In this document: positions 26,685-33,976 of the stretch, one piece after another
Position numbering within the stretch: the stretch's first letter is position 1
Layout of the letters: each line of letters starts with the position of its first letter
NCBI RefSeq assembly: GCF_003226535.1
Contig: NZ_QKOB01000003.1
Coordinates: forward strand, 419,263 to 483,262
Reading direction: 5' to 3'
DNA: 64,000 nt
Origin: Meiothermus sp. Pnk-1
GTDB lineage: Bacteria; Deinococcota; Deinococci; Deinococcales; Thermaceae
Notes under the pieces: model-generated
Told to the model about the DNA's origin: nothing
What the model saw: the letters and a program-made list of their open reading frames with translations, nothing else
Databases searched by the model: none
Position numbers and translations under genes: made by a program

Positions 26685-28141
26685 CAGTCCCCCGCCACTG
26701 CCTCGGGCTTGGGCGTGCGGGCCCAGCCCAAAAACTCGCGGATGCGCTGTTTGTAGGGCTCCTTGTCGTAGACGCCGAAGAGGGTCTGGTACATGCGCAC
26801 CGGATCGCCGAAGAAGAAGCGTTCGTATAGCTCCTGCCGCGCCCCGAAGCCCGAGAGGGTCATGTCCCAGGCCAGCCGGAAGAGCTGCACCCGCTGGTGG
26901 GCGGGTAGGGTGGCAGACTGGAGATACTTCTCCAGATACGGCCCCACGGGCGAGTCAAAATCGGCCTCGGAGGGCAGGGTGATGAGCCCGGAGGCGCTGA
27001 CTTGCTCCACGATCTCCCGGAGGCGCGGGTACAGGCGGGGGAAGAGGTTCCGCGCCCCGTCGATGGCCCCTCGGTCGGGGCAGATTAGACCATACCTGTT
27101 GGGCTTGGCGTCGCGTTCAGCCCGAGCCCAGAAGCCCTTCATGGCCTCGAGGTAGACGATGACCTCGGCGATCTTCTCCTGCACGTGGGGGAAGGCGTCG
27201 GCCCCGATGGCCTCGGCGATCAGGCTCACCAGGCCCAAGAAGGCTTCGGTCTTGGCGTTTTTGAGCACCACTACCTGGTGGGCCATGTGCATGAGCGCCC
27301 CGGTCTCGGCGTAGGCGTTGTTGCACCTGGCCAGGTCGCCCAGAATGAACACCCGCTCCCAGGGTACAAACACCTCGTCGAAGACGGTCAGGCAGTCCAT
27401 CTCCTCGAGGCGGCTGGAAAGCGGATGGTCATACCCTGAACCCTCCTCCGCCAGCGCCTCGCGGCTGATGAAGTGTAGCCCCGGGGTGTTGGTGGGGATG
27501 GCGAAGGCCACCGCGTACTTGTCGGCCCCCGGCCCCTCCTTGAGCAGGGTAGAGGGGAAGACCAAAAGCTCATCCGCCGTGGGCAGCGTGGAGAGCATCC
27601 GCGCCCCCCGCACCACGATGCCCCCGTCGGTCTGCTTCACCACGCCCACCGGGATATAAGGATCGGGTTGCTCGGTAGTGCCCTTGGCCCGGTTCACCTG
27701 GGGGTTGGTGAGGCAGTGGGTGGTGGCGAGGTCGTTTTCGCGCACGTACTGAACATAGTTCCGCACGTTGTCGGCGAACTCCCCGAAGAACTCGGCGCTG
27801 GCTTCATAGGCCATCAGCACCGCGTTGAGGTAATCGGGGCTGCGCCCCATCATGCCCAGGTGGGTATCGGCCCACAGCTTGTAGGCCGCGCTGCGGCGGG
27901 AGAGGTCCTCCCTAGTCCGGGCCGGGAGCAGGCTCATCGCGTAGCGCTTCCCCCGTTCCTCGTAGGTCAGGGTGTCGCGGTAGCGCGGGTCGTGCTGCAT
28001 GTCGTACATGCGGGCCAAGGTGTGGGTGATTCCCTTGAAGACGGGATGGGTAGTAGGGTCTTCGACCTTTTCTCCCTTGTACCAGAGGTTGGGCGGGTTC
28101 TGCTGTAGGGCCTCGAGGTACTGCTTGCCGGTGCGTGCCAT
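26684..28141 (-). CDS. hpaB: 4-hydroxyphenylacetate 3-monooxygenase, oxygenase component
   Basis: A 485-residue acyl-CoA-dehydrogenase-fold flavoprotein. It starts ARTGKQYLEALQQNPPNLWY and contains ARTREDLSRRSAAYKLWAD, then the FAD/substrate segments ATHCLTNPQVNRAK and DEVFVPWERVFILGD. It ends in the SGFGARQELYERFFFGDPVR helix characteristic of HpaB. It hydroxylates 4-hydroxyphenylacetate to 3,4-dihydroxyphenylacetate with FADH2 and O2. Followed by hpaC and hpaD, and preceded 8 bases away by hpaE. Confidence 0.95.
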   Translation of the reverse strand: MARTGKQYLEALQQNPPNLWYKGEKVEDPTTHPVFKGITHTLARMYDMQHDPRYRDTLTYEERGKRYAMSLLPARTREDLSRRSAAYKLWADTHLGMMGRSPDYLNAVLMAYEASAEFFGEFADNVRNYVQYVRENDLATTHCLTNPQVNRAKGTTEQPDPYIPVGVVKQTDGGIVVRGARMLSTLPTADELLVFPSTLLKEGPGADKYAVAFAIPTNTPGLHFISREALAEEGSGYDHPLSSRLEEMDCLTVFDEVFVPWERVFILGDLARCNNAYAETGALMHMAHQVVVLKNAKTEAFLGLVSLIAEAIGADAFPHVQEKIAEVIVYLEAMKGFWARAERDAKPNRYGLICPDRGAIDGARNLFPRLYPRLREIVEQVSASGLITLPSEADFDSPVGPYLEKYLQSATLPAHQRVQLFRLAWDMTLSGFGARQELYERFFFGDPVRMYQTLFGVYDKEPYKQRIREFLGWARTPKPEAVAGD

Positions 28142-28149
28142 GGTTCCTC

Positions 28150-29670
28150 CTATTTCCCGAATTTGGGGATGGGGTGTTCACTGAGGGGCAGAGCGATGTT
28201 CTTGAGCTCGGTGTAGAACTCCAGGCTGTATTCTCCTCCCTCGCGGTGGGTCCCCGAGAACTTCACCCCTCCGAAGGGGGTGGGCAGGTGCCGGACGTTG
28301 TGCGAGTTGATCCAGGTCATGCCCGCCTCCAGGTGCAGCGCCAGGCGGTGCGCCCGGGTCACGTCCTGGGTCCAAACGTAAGCGGCCAGCCCGTACTTCA
28401 CGTCGTTGGCTTTGCGTAGGGCGTCGGCTTCGTCTTTGAAGGGAATCACCGTCAGGATCGGGCCGAAAATCTCCTCCTGGGCGATGCGCATGTGGTTTTC
28501 GCCCACGAAGAGGCCAGGGGAGAGGTAGTTACCCTCGCTGCCCACCCGCTCCCCGCCCACCACCAGCCGGGCGCCCTCCTCCTGGCCGATCTGCACGTAG
28601 TTCAGCACCCGCTCCAGATGCTCCGGGTGAATCAGGGGCCCCACCTCGGTCTCCGGGTCGAGGGGGTGGCCTACTTTCACCCGCGCCGCCCGCTCGGCTA
28701 CCCGGTTGACGAACTCCTCCAGGAGGCCCTCGTGCACCAAGGCGCGGGAGTTCGCCGTGCAGCGCTCGCCGTTGAAGCTATAGATCTGGAAGATGGTGGC
28801 GTCGGTGGCCCGATCCAAGTCGGCGTCCGGAAAGATGATCGCGGGAGATTTACCCCCGAGCTCGAGGGAAAGCCGCTTGAGGTACGGGGCGGAGTTCTGG
28901 GTGATGATCGCGCCGGTGGTGGTCTCGCCGGTGAATGAGATCAGCGGCACCTCGGGGTGGCGCACCAAGGCGTCGCCCGCCTCCTCGCCAAAGCCCTGCA
29001 CCACATTGAGCACGCCGGGCGGCAGATCGGCCTCCTGGATCACCTCGGCCAGCTTCCAGGCGGTGAGGGGCGACCACTCGGCGGGTTTCAGCACCACCGT
29101 GTTGCCGAAGGCCAACGCGGGGGCGATGCGCCAGGTGGAGAGCATCAGCGGGGCATTCCAGGGGGTGATGATCCCGCAGACCCCTACCGGCACCCGCACG
29201 GTGTAGTTGATCCACTCCGCGTCCACCGGGTAGGTACGCCCGTCCATCGCTCGCTCGGCCCACTCCGCGTAGAAGCTGAAATTTTCTGCCGCCCTGGCTA
29301 CCTGCGCCCGCACGATCCGCAGCACTTGTCCCGCGTCCAGGCACTCGATCACGGCTAGTTCGTCGGCGTGTTTTTCCAGCAGCTCGGCGATCTTGAGCAG
29401 GTACTTTTTGCGCGCTCTGGCGGAGAGCCGCCACTTGTCGAAGGCGGCCCGGGCCGCCCGAGCTGCCTTGTCCACGTCCTCGGCGTGGCCCCGGTAAACG
29501 TGGGCCAGCACCCGGTTGTCGGAGGGGTCGAGGCTTTCGAAGCTCTCCCCTCGAGCCCCCGCCACGAACTCCCCCCCGATGAAGTGGGGGATGGTGGTGG
29601 CGGCGAGTTCCCGCCGTACCTGGGCGATGAACTCAGGGCTGATGCCTGTGGTTTTCTCGGCGACGTTCAT
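28150..29670 (-). CDS. hpaE: 5-carboxymethyl-2-hydroxymuconate semialdehyde dehydrogenase
   Basis: A 506-residue aldehyde dehydrogenase. It has the NAD-binding ISFTGETTTGAII, the general base Glu in LELGGKSP and the nucleophile Cys in NGERCTANSR. HYR-like substrate loops and the C-terminal FGGVKFSGTHREGGEYSLEF match the HpaE group. It oxidises the HpaD ring-opening product to the dicarboxylate that HpaG decarboxylates. The start overlaps the end of the Fe-S-like protein gene by 4 bases. Confidence 0.92.
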   Translation of the reverse strand: MNVAEKTTGISPEFIAQVRRELAATTIPHFIGGEFVAGARGESFESLDPSDNRVLAHVYRGHAEDVDKAARAARAAFDKWRLSARARKKYLLKIAELLEKHADELAVIECLDAGQVLRIVRAQVARAAENFSFYAEWAERAMDGRTYPVDAEWINYTVRVPVGVCGIITPWNAPLMLSTWRIAPALAFGNTVVLKPAEWSPLTAWKLAEVIQEADLPPGVLNVVQGFGEEAGDALVRHPEVPLISFTGETTTGAIITQNSAPYLKRLSLELGGKSPAIIFPDADLDRATDATIFQIYSFNGERCTANSRALVHEGLLEEFVNRVAERAARVKVGHPLDPETEVGPLIHPEHLERVLNYVQIGQEEGARLVVGGERVGSEGNYLSPGLFVGENHMRIAQEEIFGPILTVIPFKDEADALRKANDVKYGLAAYVWTQDVTRAHRLALHLEAGMTWINSHNVRHLPTPFGGVKFSGTHREGGEYSLEFYTELKNIALPLSEHPIPKFGK

Positions 29671-30089
29671 GCTTCACCTCGTTGGCGGATATAGGCTTCG
29701 ACATTGCCCAAGCAGCAAGCACCCTGAGGGTTGCGAAGCTCACAGGCGCAGCGCTTTGCTTGGATGTGCGCGCGGATGTCCTGAACCGCGTGGACAAAGC
29801 CGCTTTTGATCTGTTCCTCGAGCTTGGCCCTGGTCCATCCGAAGCAGTAGCAAAGGGGTACCTCGCCCGAGGGGTCTTTAGGGTAGACCTTTACCCGTAG
29901 GTCATCGGTGGTGAAGGCTTGGCGGGAGGAGTAGTAGACGACCTCGCACCCCGCAGCCGGGCAGAAGAAAAAGGAATCGCCGGGCTCGAGCCTGGCCAAG
30001 GCTTCGTAGGTCAATAAGCTTTTCACCGTTACGAGCTTTACCGGCTTACCCAAAGCGTGATTGGACCTACAGGCTAGGGGTGGGGTCAT
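29667..30089 (-). CDS. Cysteine-rich CopZ-N/BFD-like [2Fe-2S] protein in the hpa operon
   Basis: A 140-residue soluble protein whose cysteines fall in three groups: C7, then FFCPAAGCEVVYY and VPLCYCFGWTR in the middle, and KRCACELRNPQGACCLGN at the end. This pattern matches the N-terminal zinc/[2Fe-2S] domain of Archaeoglobus CopZ and related BFD-like proteins, without the C-terminal heavy-metal domain. Its place inside the operon suggests an electron-transfer or repair role for an iron enzyme such as HpaD, comparable to the XylT-type ferredoxins that reactivate extradiol dioxygenases (inference). It overlaps the upstream DUF3293 gene by 23 bases. A copper-handling role is the main alternative. 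Confidence 0.65.
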   Translation of the reverse strand: MTPPLACRSNHALGKPVKLVTVKSLLTYEALARLEPGDSFFFCPAAGCEVVYYSSRQAFTTDDLRVKVYPKDPSGEVPLCYCFGWTRAKLEEQIKSGFVHAVQDIRAHIQAKRCACELRNPQGACCLGNVEAYIRQRGEA

Positions 30090-30522
30090 CGTTTCCTCCC
30101 TTCAGCACTAAGGGGAAAAACCACTCGGGCCTTCCGTCCTCGCACCAGACCAGCGCCACCTTTCTCCCTTCACCCCATAAAATTGCCCGCTGGTCAAACT
30201 TTTGCCCTAGCTCGAGGGCCTGCTCGAGGCCGATTCCGAATAGGGCAAACCCCTCCTCGGCCCAGGTTCCCTCGGGGGAGGTGCTCAGGCTGGGGGTGTG
30301 GGTCAGGCCCAGCCTTTGGATTTCGCGCTCGAGCAGCCGGTGCCGCCGCAGGTTTTCCTCCTGCGATAGGGGTTGGCTTCCGGGGTTGTAGGCGGTGAGG
30401 ATGGCGAAGCGCTGCCCCGCGAAGAGCCCCTCGCCCGTAGGCTGCCGGCTCAGGGTGAAGGCCACCCCCGCCGCCCGGTAGACGGCGCTCTGGTAGGCTT
30501 GGGCCAGGGGTTCGCTCCTCAT
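30067..30522 (-). CDS. DUF3293-like protein
   Basis: A 151-residue soluble protein. FAILTAYNPGSQPLSQEENLRRH, a serine/threonine-rich SLSTSPEGTWAEEGFALFGI stretch and GQKFDQRAILWGEG are the conserved blocks of the DUF3293 family, whose function is unknown. The start ATG at 30522 overlaps the stop of the FAH-family gene by 4 bases, and the protein is co-translated with hpa genes on both sides. Why it belongs to this pathway is not apparent from sequence. Confidence 0.75.
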   Translation of the reverse strand: MRSEPLAQAYQSAVYRAAGVAFTLSRQPTGEGLFAGQRFAILTAYNPGSQPLSQEENLRRHRLLEREIQRLGLTHTPSLSTSPEGTWAEEGFALFGIGLEQALELGQKFDQRAILWGEGRKVALVWCEDGRPEWFFPLVLKGGNDDPTPSL

Positions 30523-31313
30523 AAGACCAAACTCCGGTCCCCCTCCTCGCCGATGACCGGCTCGGCGTCTTCGCTTTCCCACTCGATGGGGTTCTCCAGC
30601 GCCCCCAGCCCCTCGATCTCCATGCGCATGGTATCGCCGGGGTGCACCTGGGAGATGCCTTTGGGGGTTCCGGTGAGGATCACGTCCCCGGCCTCGAGGG
30701 TCATGAACCGGCTGATGAACTCGATCACCTCGGGGATGCTGAAGATCATGCCCCGGGTGGTGGCTTCCTGGCGCAACTCGCCGTTGACGTAGGCCCGCAT
30801 CCCGAGGTTGTGCGGGTCGGGGACCTCATCGGCGGTGACGTAGTAGGGGCCCAGCGGCCCGAAGGTGTCCCAGCCCTTGCCCCGCAGGGGTGGGCGGAAG
30901 GTGTTGGAAACGTAGTCGCGCACCACCAGGTCGTTGGCGATGGTATAGCCGCCGACGTAGTCCATGGCGTCTTTGGCCTTCACCCGCCGCGCGTTTCGCC
31001 CAAGGATCACCGCCAGTTCGCACTCGAAGTGCATGAACTTGGCCCCCCGGGGGTAGATCACCGTGCCCTTGTGGGGTAAGAGCGTGGTGTTGGGTTTCCA
31101 GAATAGGGCGGGCTCGCTGGGCCGCTTGAGGCCGAACTCGTCGGCGTGCTCGGCGAAGTTGAGGGCCAGCGCGATCACCTTGCCGGGCTGGACGGGAAGC
31201 TGCCATTGCACCCGTTCCGGGTCGTGGGCCTCTCCGGCGTGGTCCACCAGCAGGCCTTCTTGGAGGTGGCCCTCGAGCAGGCGGCCTTTGACGATGAAGC
31301 GGGCGCGCTTCAC
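30519..31313 (-). CDS. hpaG: Fumarylacetoacetate hydrolase-family decarboxylase/isomerase, HpaG-like
   Basis: A 264-residue protein with the FAH fold: KVIALALNFAEHADEFG, the metal-binding HFECELAVILG with two glutamates, YTIANDLVVRD with the third acidic ligand, and GDVILTGTPKGISQVHPGD. In hpa clusters this family catalyses decarboxylation and isomerisation of 5-oxo-pent-3-ene-1,2,5-tricarboxylate. It is a single FAH domain, where enteric HpaG has two. The start is GTG 31313, which overlaps the stop of the aldolase gene by 4 bases (GTGA); the open frame further upstream is a shadow. Confidence 0.85.
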   Translation of the reverse strand: MKRARFIVKGRLLEGHLQEGLLVDHAGEAHDPERVQWQLPVQPGKVIALALNFAEHADEFGLKRPSEPALFWKPNTTLLPHKGTVIYPRGAKFMHFECELAVILGRNARRVKAKDAMDYVGGYTIANDLVVRDYVSNTFRPPLRGKGWDTFGPLGPYYVTADEVPDPHNLGMRAYVNGELRQEATTRGMIFSIPEVIEFISRFMTLEAGDVILTGTPKGISQVHPGDTMRMEIEGLGALENPIEWESEDAEPVIGEEGDRSLVL

Positions 31314-32251
31314 ACGTACTCCTTCTGGGCGGGGTCGGTCAGGACGGGCGGGTGGGGTTCTTTCCTGGGGATGAGCCCATAGGACTCGGCCATCCGGCGT
31401 AGCCGGGCCTCGACCTCGGGGGTGGTGGGGCCTAAGGGCTCGCGCCACTCTTTCTCGATAAGGCCCATCCAGGAGAGCACCGTCTTGAGCGGGATGGGGT
31501 TGGTGTCCCAGAAGATGGCGTCGTTGGCCTCGAGGCCGTAGTAGTGCAGCTCCAGGGCTTCCTTGTACCGCCCCTCGAGCGTGAGCTGGCACATCTGGGC
31601 GGTCTCCTTGGGGAGCCAGTTGGCGGTGGCGGCGATGGTGCCCACTGCCCCCACGCACATCATGGGGAAGGTGAGGGCCTCCAGGCCGCAGAACACCCGG
31701 AAGTCGCGCCCTGCCGTGCGCAATAGCTCCGATACGTACTCGACGTCCTTGCTGGAGTGTTTGAGCCCGATGATGTTGGGGAAATCTCGCCGCAACCGGG
31801 CGGCTGTTTCTACCTTGATCTCCACCCCGGCCCGACCCGGGATGTTGTACAGCACGATGGGAAAGTCCGGCACCGCCTGGGCCACCTGGCCGAAGAAACG
31901 GTATAGCCCCTCCTGGTTGGGTTTGATGTAGTAGGGGGTGATGACCAAAGCCCCCTCTGCCCCTGCCTTCTGGGCAAAGCGGGTAAGCTCGAGCGTCTCG
32001 TCCAGCCGGAGGGTGCCGGTTCCGGCCAGGAGCGGTACCCGGCCCTTGATGAGCTTCACCGCCAGCTCGATGAGGTATTTGCGCTCCTCCAAGTTTAGGG
32101 TGCCGGGCTCGCCGGTGGTTCCACCCACCGAGAGGCCATGCGAACCGGCGGCGATCTGCCGTTCGATAAGCCGCTCCATCGCAGCCTCATCGATCTGCCC
32201 ATTTTTGAAGGGGGTCACCAACGGTACGATACTGCCTTTGAACTCGCGCAT
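31310..32251 (-). CDS. DapA-family aldolase of the hpa operon (HpaI-type function)
   Basis: A 313-residue class I lyase with the GGTTGEPGTL pyruvate loop, the tyrosine of VLYNIPGRAG and the Schiff-base lysine in NIIGLKHSSKD, all features of the dihydrodipicolinate synthase fold. As the first gene of the hpa operon it most likely cleaves 2,4-dihydroxyhept-2-ene-1,7-dioate to pyruvate and succinate semialdehyde, replacing the metal-dependent HpaI. A DapA-type HpaI substitute is a recognised subfamily. Start ATG 32251 follows AAGGAGGGCT. No lysine-biosynthesis genes are nearby. Confidence 0.82.
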   Translation of the reverse strand: MREFKGSIVPLVTPFKNGQIDEAAMERLIERQIAAGSHGLSVGGTTGEPGTLNLEERKYLIELAVKLIKGRVPLLAGTGTLRLDETLELTRFAQKAGAEGALVITPYYIKPNQEGLYRFFGQVAQAVPDFPIVLYNIPGRAGVEIKVETAARLRRDFPNIIGLKHSSKDVEYVSELLRTAGRDFRVFCGLEALTFPMMCVGAVGTIAATANWLPKETAQMCQLTLEGRYKEALELHYYGLEANDAIFWDTNPIPLKTVLSWMGLIEKEWREPLGPTTPEVEARLRRMAESYGLIPRKEPHPPVLTDPAQKEYV

Positions 32252-32303
32252 AGCCCTCCTTTGCTTTATCACCGAGGGTACATAGCCACGGCCTAATAGG
32301 GTA

Positions 32304-32347
32304 GTGTAAGCAACAACAAATTTAGTCATAATGTTGTAGATTTACAC
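32304..32347. promoter_or_regulatory. Inverted repeat between the hpa operon and its divergent regulator
   Basis: GTGTAAGCAACAAC at 32304-32317 is mirrored by GTTGTAGATTTACAC at 32333-32347 (GTGTAA and ACAAC halves on both sides). The site lies in the 103-base divergent region, 53 bases from the aldolase start and 8 bases from the regulator start. It is the best operator candidate for the PucR-type regulator. A+T content is clearly higher here than in the flanking genes. Confidence 0.45.
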
Positions 32348-32354
32348 AAAGACC

Positions 32355-33440
32355 ATGGTTCCATCCCCTCCTGCCGACTGGAAAACCCCGGAAGGGATAG
32401 CGCAGGCGCTAGACGTGTTGCTGGGCAAGCTTTCCCGTCCGCAAGAGTTTCTCGCCGCTTTGGGGGGGCTAACCCGCTTGCCTTTAGCGCTGCTGGCCCC
32501 TTGGGGCGAGGTGCTGGCCTGGTGGGGGAGGGTTCCTGCTCGGCATCCCACGCAGCTTGGCCGGGGGAGGAGTTTTTGGGCGCTGGAGGCGGGGGAGTGG
32601 CGGTTGATCGCCTACGGAGGCGAGGCCCAGCTCGAGGAGGCCGCGCCGCTGCTGGCCCTAGCCCAGCGGATGTTGCGGCTGCGGGCGATGGAAAAGGCGC
32701 TCGAGCGCACCCAGGAGGAAAACCTGGGAGCGGCTTTTCTGGACGAGCTGCTGTTGGGGGAGGCGGATCTGAGCCGAGCCTTTGCTTTTGGCTTTGAGGC
32801 TGGCTTCCCGCTTTTGCTAGCCCTGATTGAGGCCCCTACTCCTCCGGGCCGCCACCGCCTGGCCGAGACCCGGCGGCGAGAGGTGTTGCAGGGGCTCAAG
32901 CGGTCGGTGGGAGCATACCTGGAGCGCTTGGGAACCCCTTACCTGATCTCGGGTCGGGGGACTCGGGCGGTGGTGCTTTGGCAAGCACACGATGTGGCCA
33001 AGGAGGTACAGACCCTGCTTTGGGCTGCTCCGCAGGGGGTGCGGATGGGCTACTCGGCGCTGCACCGGAGCCTCGAAGAGGTGAGCTCCGCCTACCGCGA
33101 AGCCCTCATCGCCCTCAAGGCGGCCCGCTGGGGAGAGGTGGTGGGCTTCGAAGGGCTCGACCCGGTGGCCTGGGTGTTGCTGCAGCACGCTCCCGAAGAC
33201 CTCAAGGCCCTCGTCGAGCGTTTTCTGCCCCTGTCCCCCAAGGAGCTGCGCACCCTCGAGCGTTACCTCGAGCACTCCGGCGACCTCAGCGCCACCGCAC
33301 AGGCTTTGCATGTACACCCCAACACCCTGCGCTACCGCTTGCAAAAAATCGAGCAGCGCCTAGGGGCCTCGCTCAAGAGCCCGGAAACCCTGGCCCAGGT
33401 CCACTTGGCCTTGCGGGCCAAGGGGCTACTCGAGGCCTAA
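32355..33440 (+). CDS. PucR/CdaR-family transcriptional regulator of the hpa operon
   Basis: A 361-residue protein: an N-terminal sensing region of about 130 residues, a GGDEF-like middle domain (FLDELLLGEADLSRAFAFGF; GYSALHRSLEEVSSAYREAL) and a C-terminal helix-turn-helix TAQALHVHPNTLRYRLQKIE, the PucR HTH signature. It is divergent from the hpa operon and likely an activator responding to 4-hydroxyphenylacetate or a pathway intermediate. The ATG lies 8 bases after the inverted repeat, so it may regulate itself. Confidence 0.85.
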   Translation: MVPSPPADWKTPEGIAQALDVLLGKLSRPQEFLAALGGLTRLPLALLAPWGEVLAWWGRVPARHPTQLGRGRSFWALEAGEWRLIAYGGEAQLEEAAPLLALAQRMLRLRAMEKALERTQEENLGAAFLDELLLGEADLSRAFAFGFEAGFPLLLALIEAPTPPGRHRLAETRRREVLQGLKRSVGAYLERLGTPYLISGRGTRAVVLWQAHDVAKEVQTLLWAAPQGVRMGYSALHRSLEEVSSAYREALIALKAARWGEVVGFEGLDPVAWVLLQHAPEDLKALVERFLPLSPKELRTLERYLEHSGDLSATAQALHVHPNTLRYRLQKIEQRLGASLKSPETLAQVHLALRAKGLLEA

Positions 33441-33462
33441 CGCGCCTTATGGGAGGACTGCG

Positions 33463-33468
33463 TATACT
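33463..33468 (+). promoter_or_regulatory. -10 box TATACT for a leaderless gene
   Basis: TATACT is followed by 7 bases (AAAGCCC) and then the GTG at 33476. With transcription starting about 7 bases after a -10 box, the mRNA would begin at the start codon. This decides the choice of GTG 33476 over the upstream ATG at 33449 for the phosphoesterase gene. Confidence 0.55.
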
Positions 33469-33475
33469 AAAGCCC

Positions 33476-33973
33476 GTGTACGGCATCTTGGTCTGGCCTC
33501 CAGACGACCTCGAGACTTTTATGGCTAGGCTCCAGACCAAGCACGGAGTGCGGGGCTTCGGCCTGCCCCACCTCAACCTGCGCCAGCCCTTCGAGTGGGA
33601 GCACGGCGAGGAATCGCTGAAGAAAGCGGTGCAGGGCATCCTGCGCAGCCACGCCCCCTTCCGCCTTCGTCTGGGGGGGTGGAGCAGCTTTCCCCAGGGG
33701 GTGGTCTACCTGCGGGCCTACGGCGGAACCCCTTTCCGCAAGCTCCATCACGCCCTCGAGGCCCTGGCCCCCCCCCTCAAGGAAATCGAGGGCCCCAGCT
33801 ACATCCCGCACCTCACCTTGGCGCTGGGGCTCAGCCCCGAGGCCGCCGCTGCGCTGGCTCGGGACTTGCCCCCGCCCCCCCGCAGGTCGTTCGTGCTGCG
33901 CGAGGCCGCTTTGGTACAGGACACCCCTGAGGGGGATTTGGTCGAGGTGGCCCGCTTCCCCTTCGCGGGCTGA
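33476..33973 (+). CDS. 2H phosphoesterase / 2'-5' RNA ligase-like protein
   Basis: A 165-residue protein with the two HxT/N-type histidine motifs of the 2H superfamily: PHLNLRQPF near residue 28 and PHLTLALGL near 112, each followed by a hydrophobic strand. The first has HLN instead of HLT. Such proteins act on 2',3'-cyclic phosphates or related RNA ends. The GTG start matches a leaderless promoter; an in-frame ATG 27 bases upstream would add 9 residues. It ends 3 bases before the ABC-F gene and is probably co-transcribed with it. Confidence 0.72.
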   Translation: MYGILVWPPDDLETFMARLQTKHGVRGFGLPHLNLRQPFEWEHGEESLKKAVQGILRSHAPFRLRLGGWSSFPQGVVYLRAYGGTPFRKLHHALEALAPPLKEIEGPSYIPHLTLALGLSPEAAAALARDLPPPPRRSFVLREAALVQDTPEGDLVEVARFPFAG

Positions 33974-33976
33974 GCC

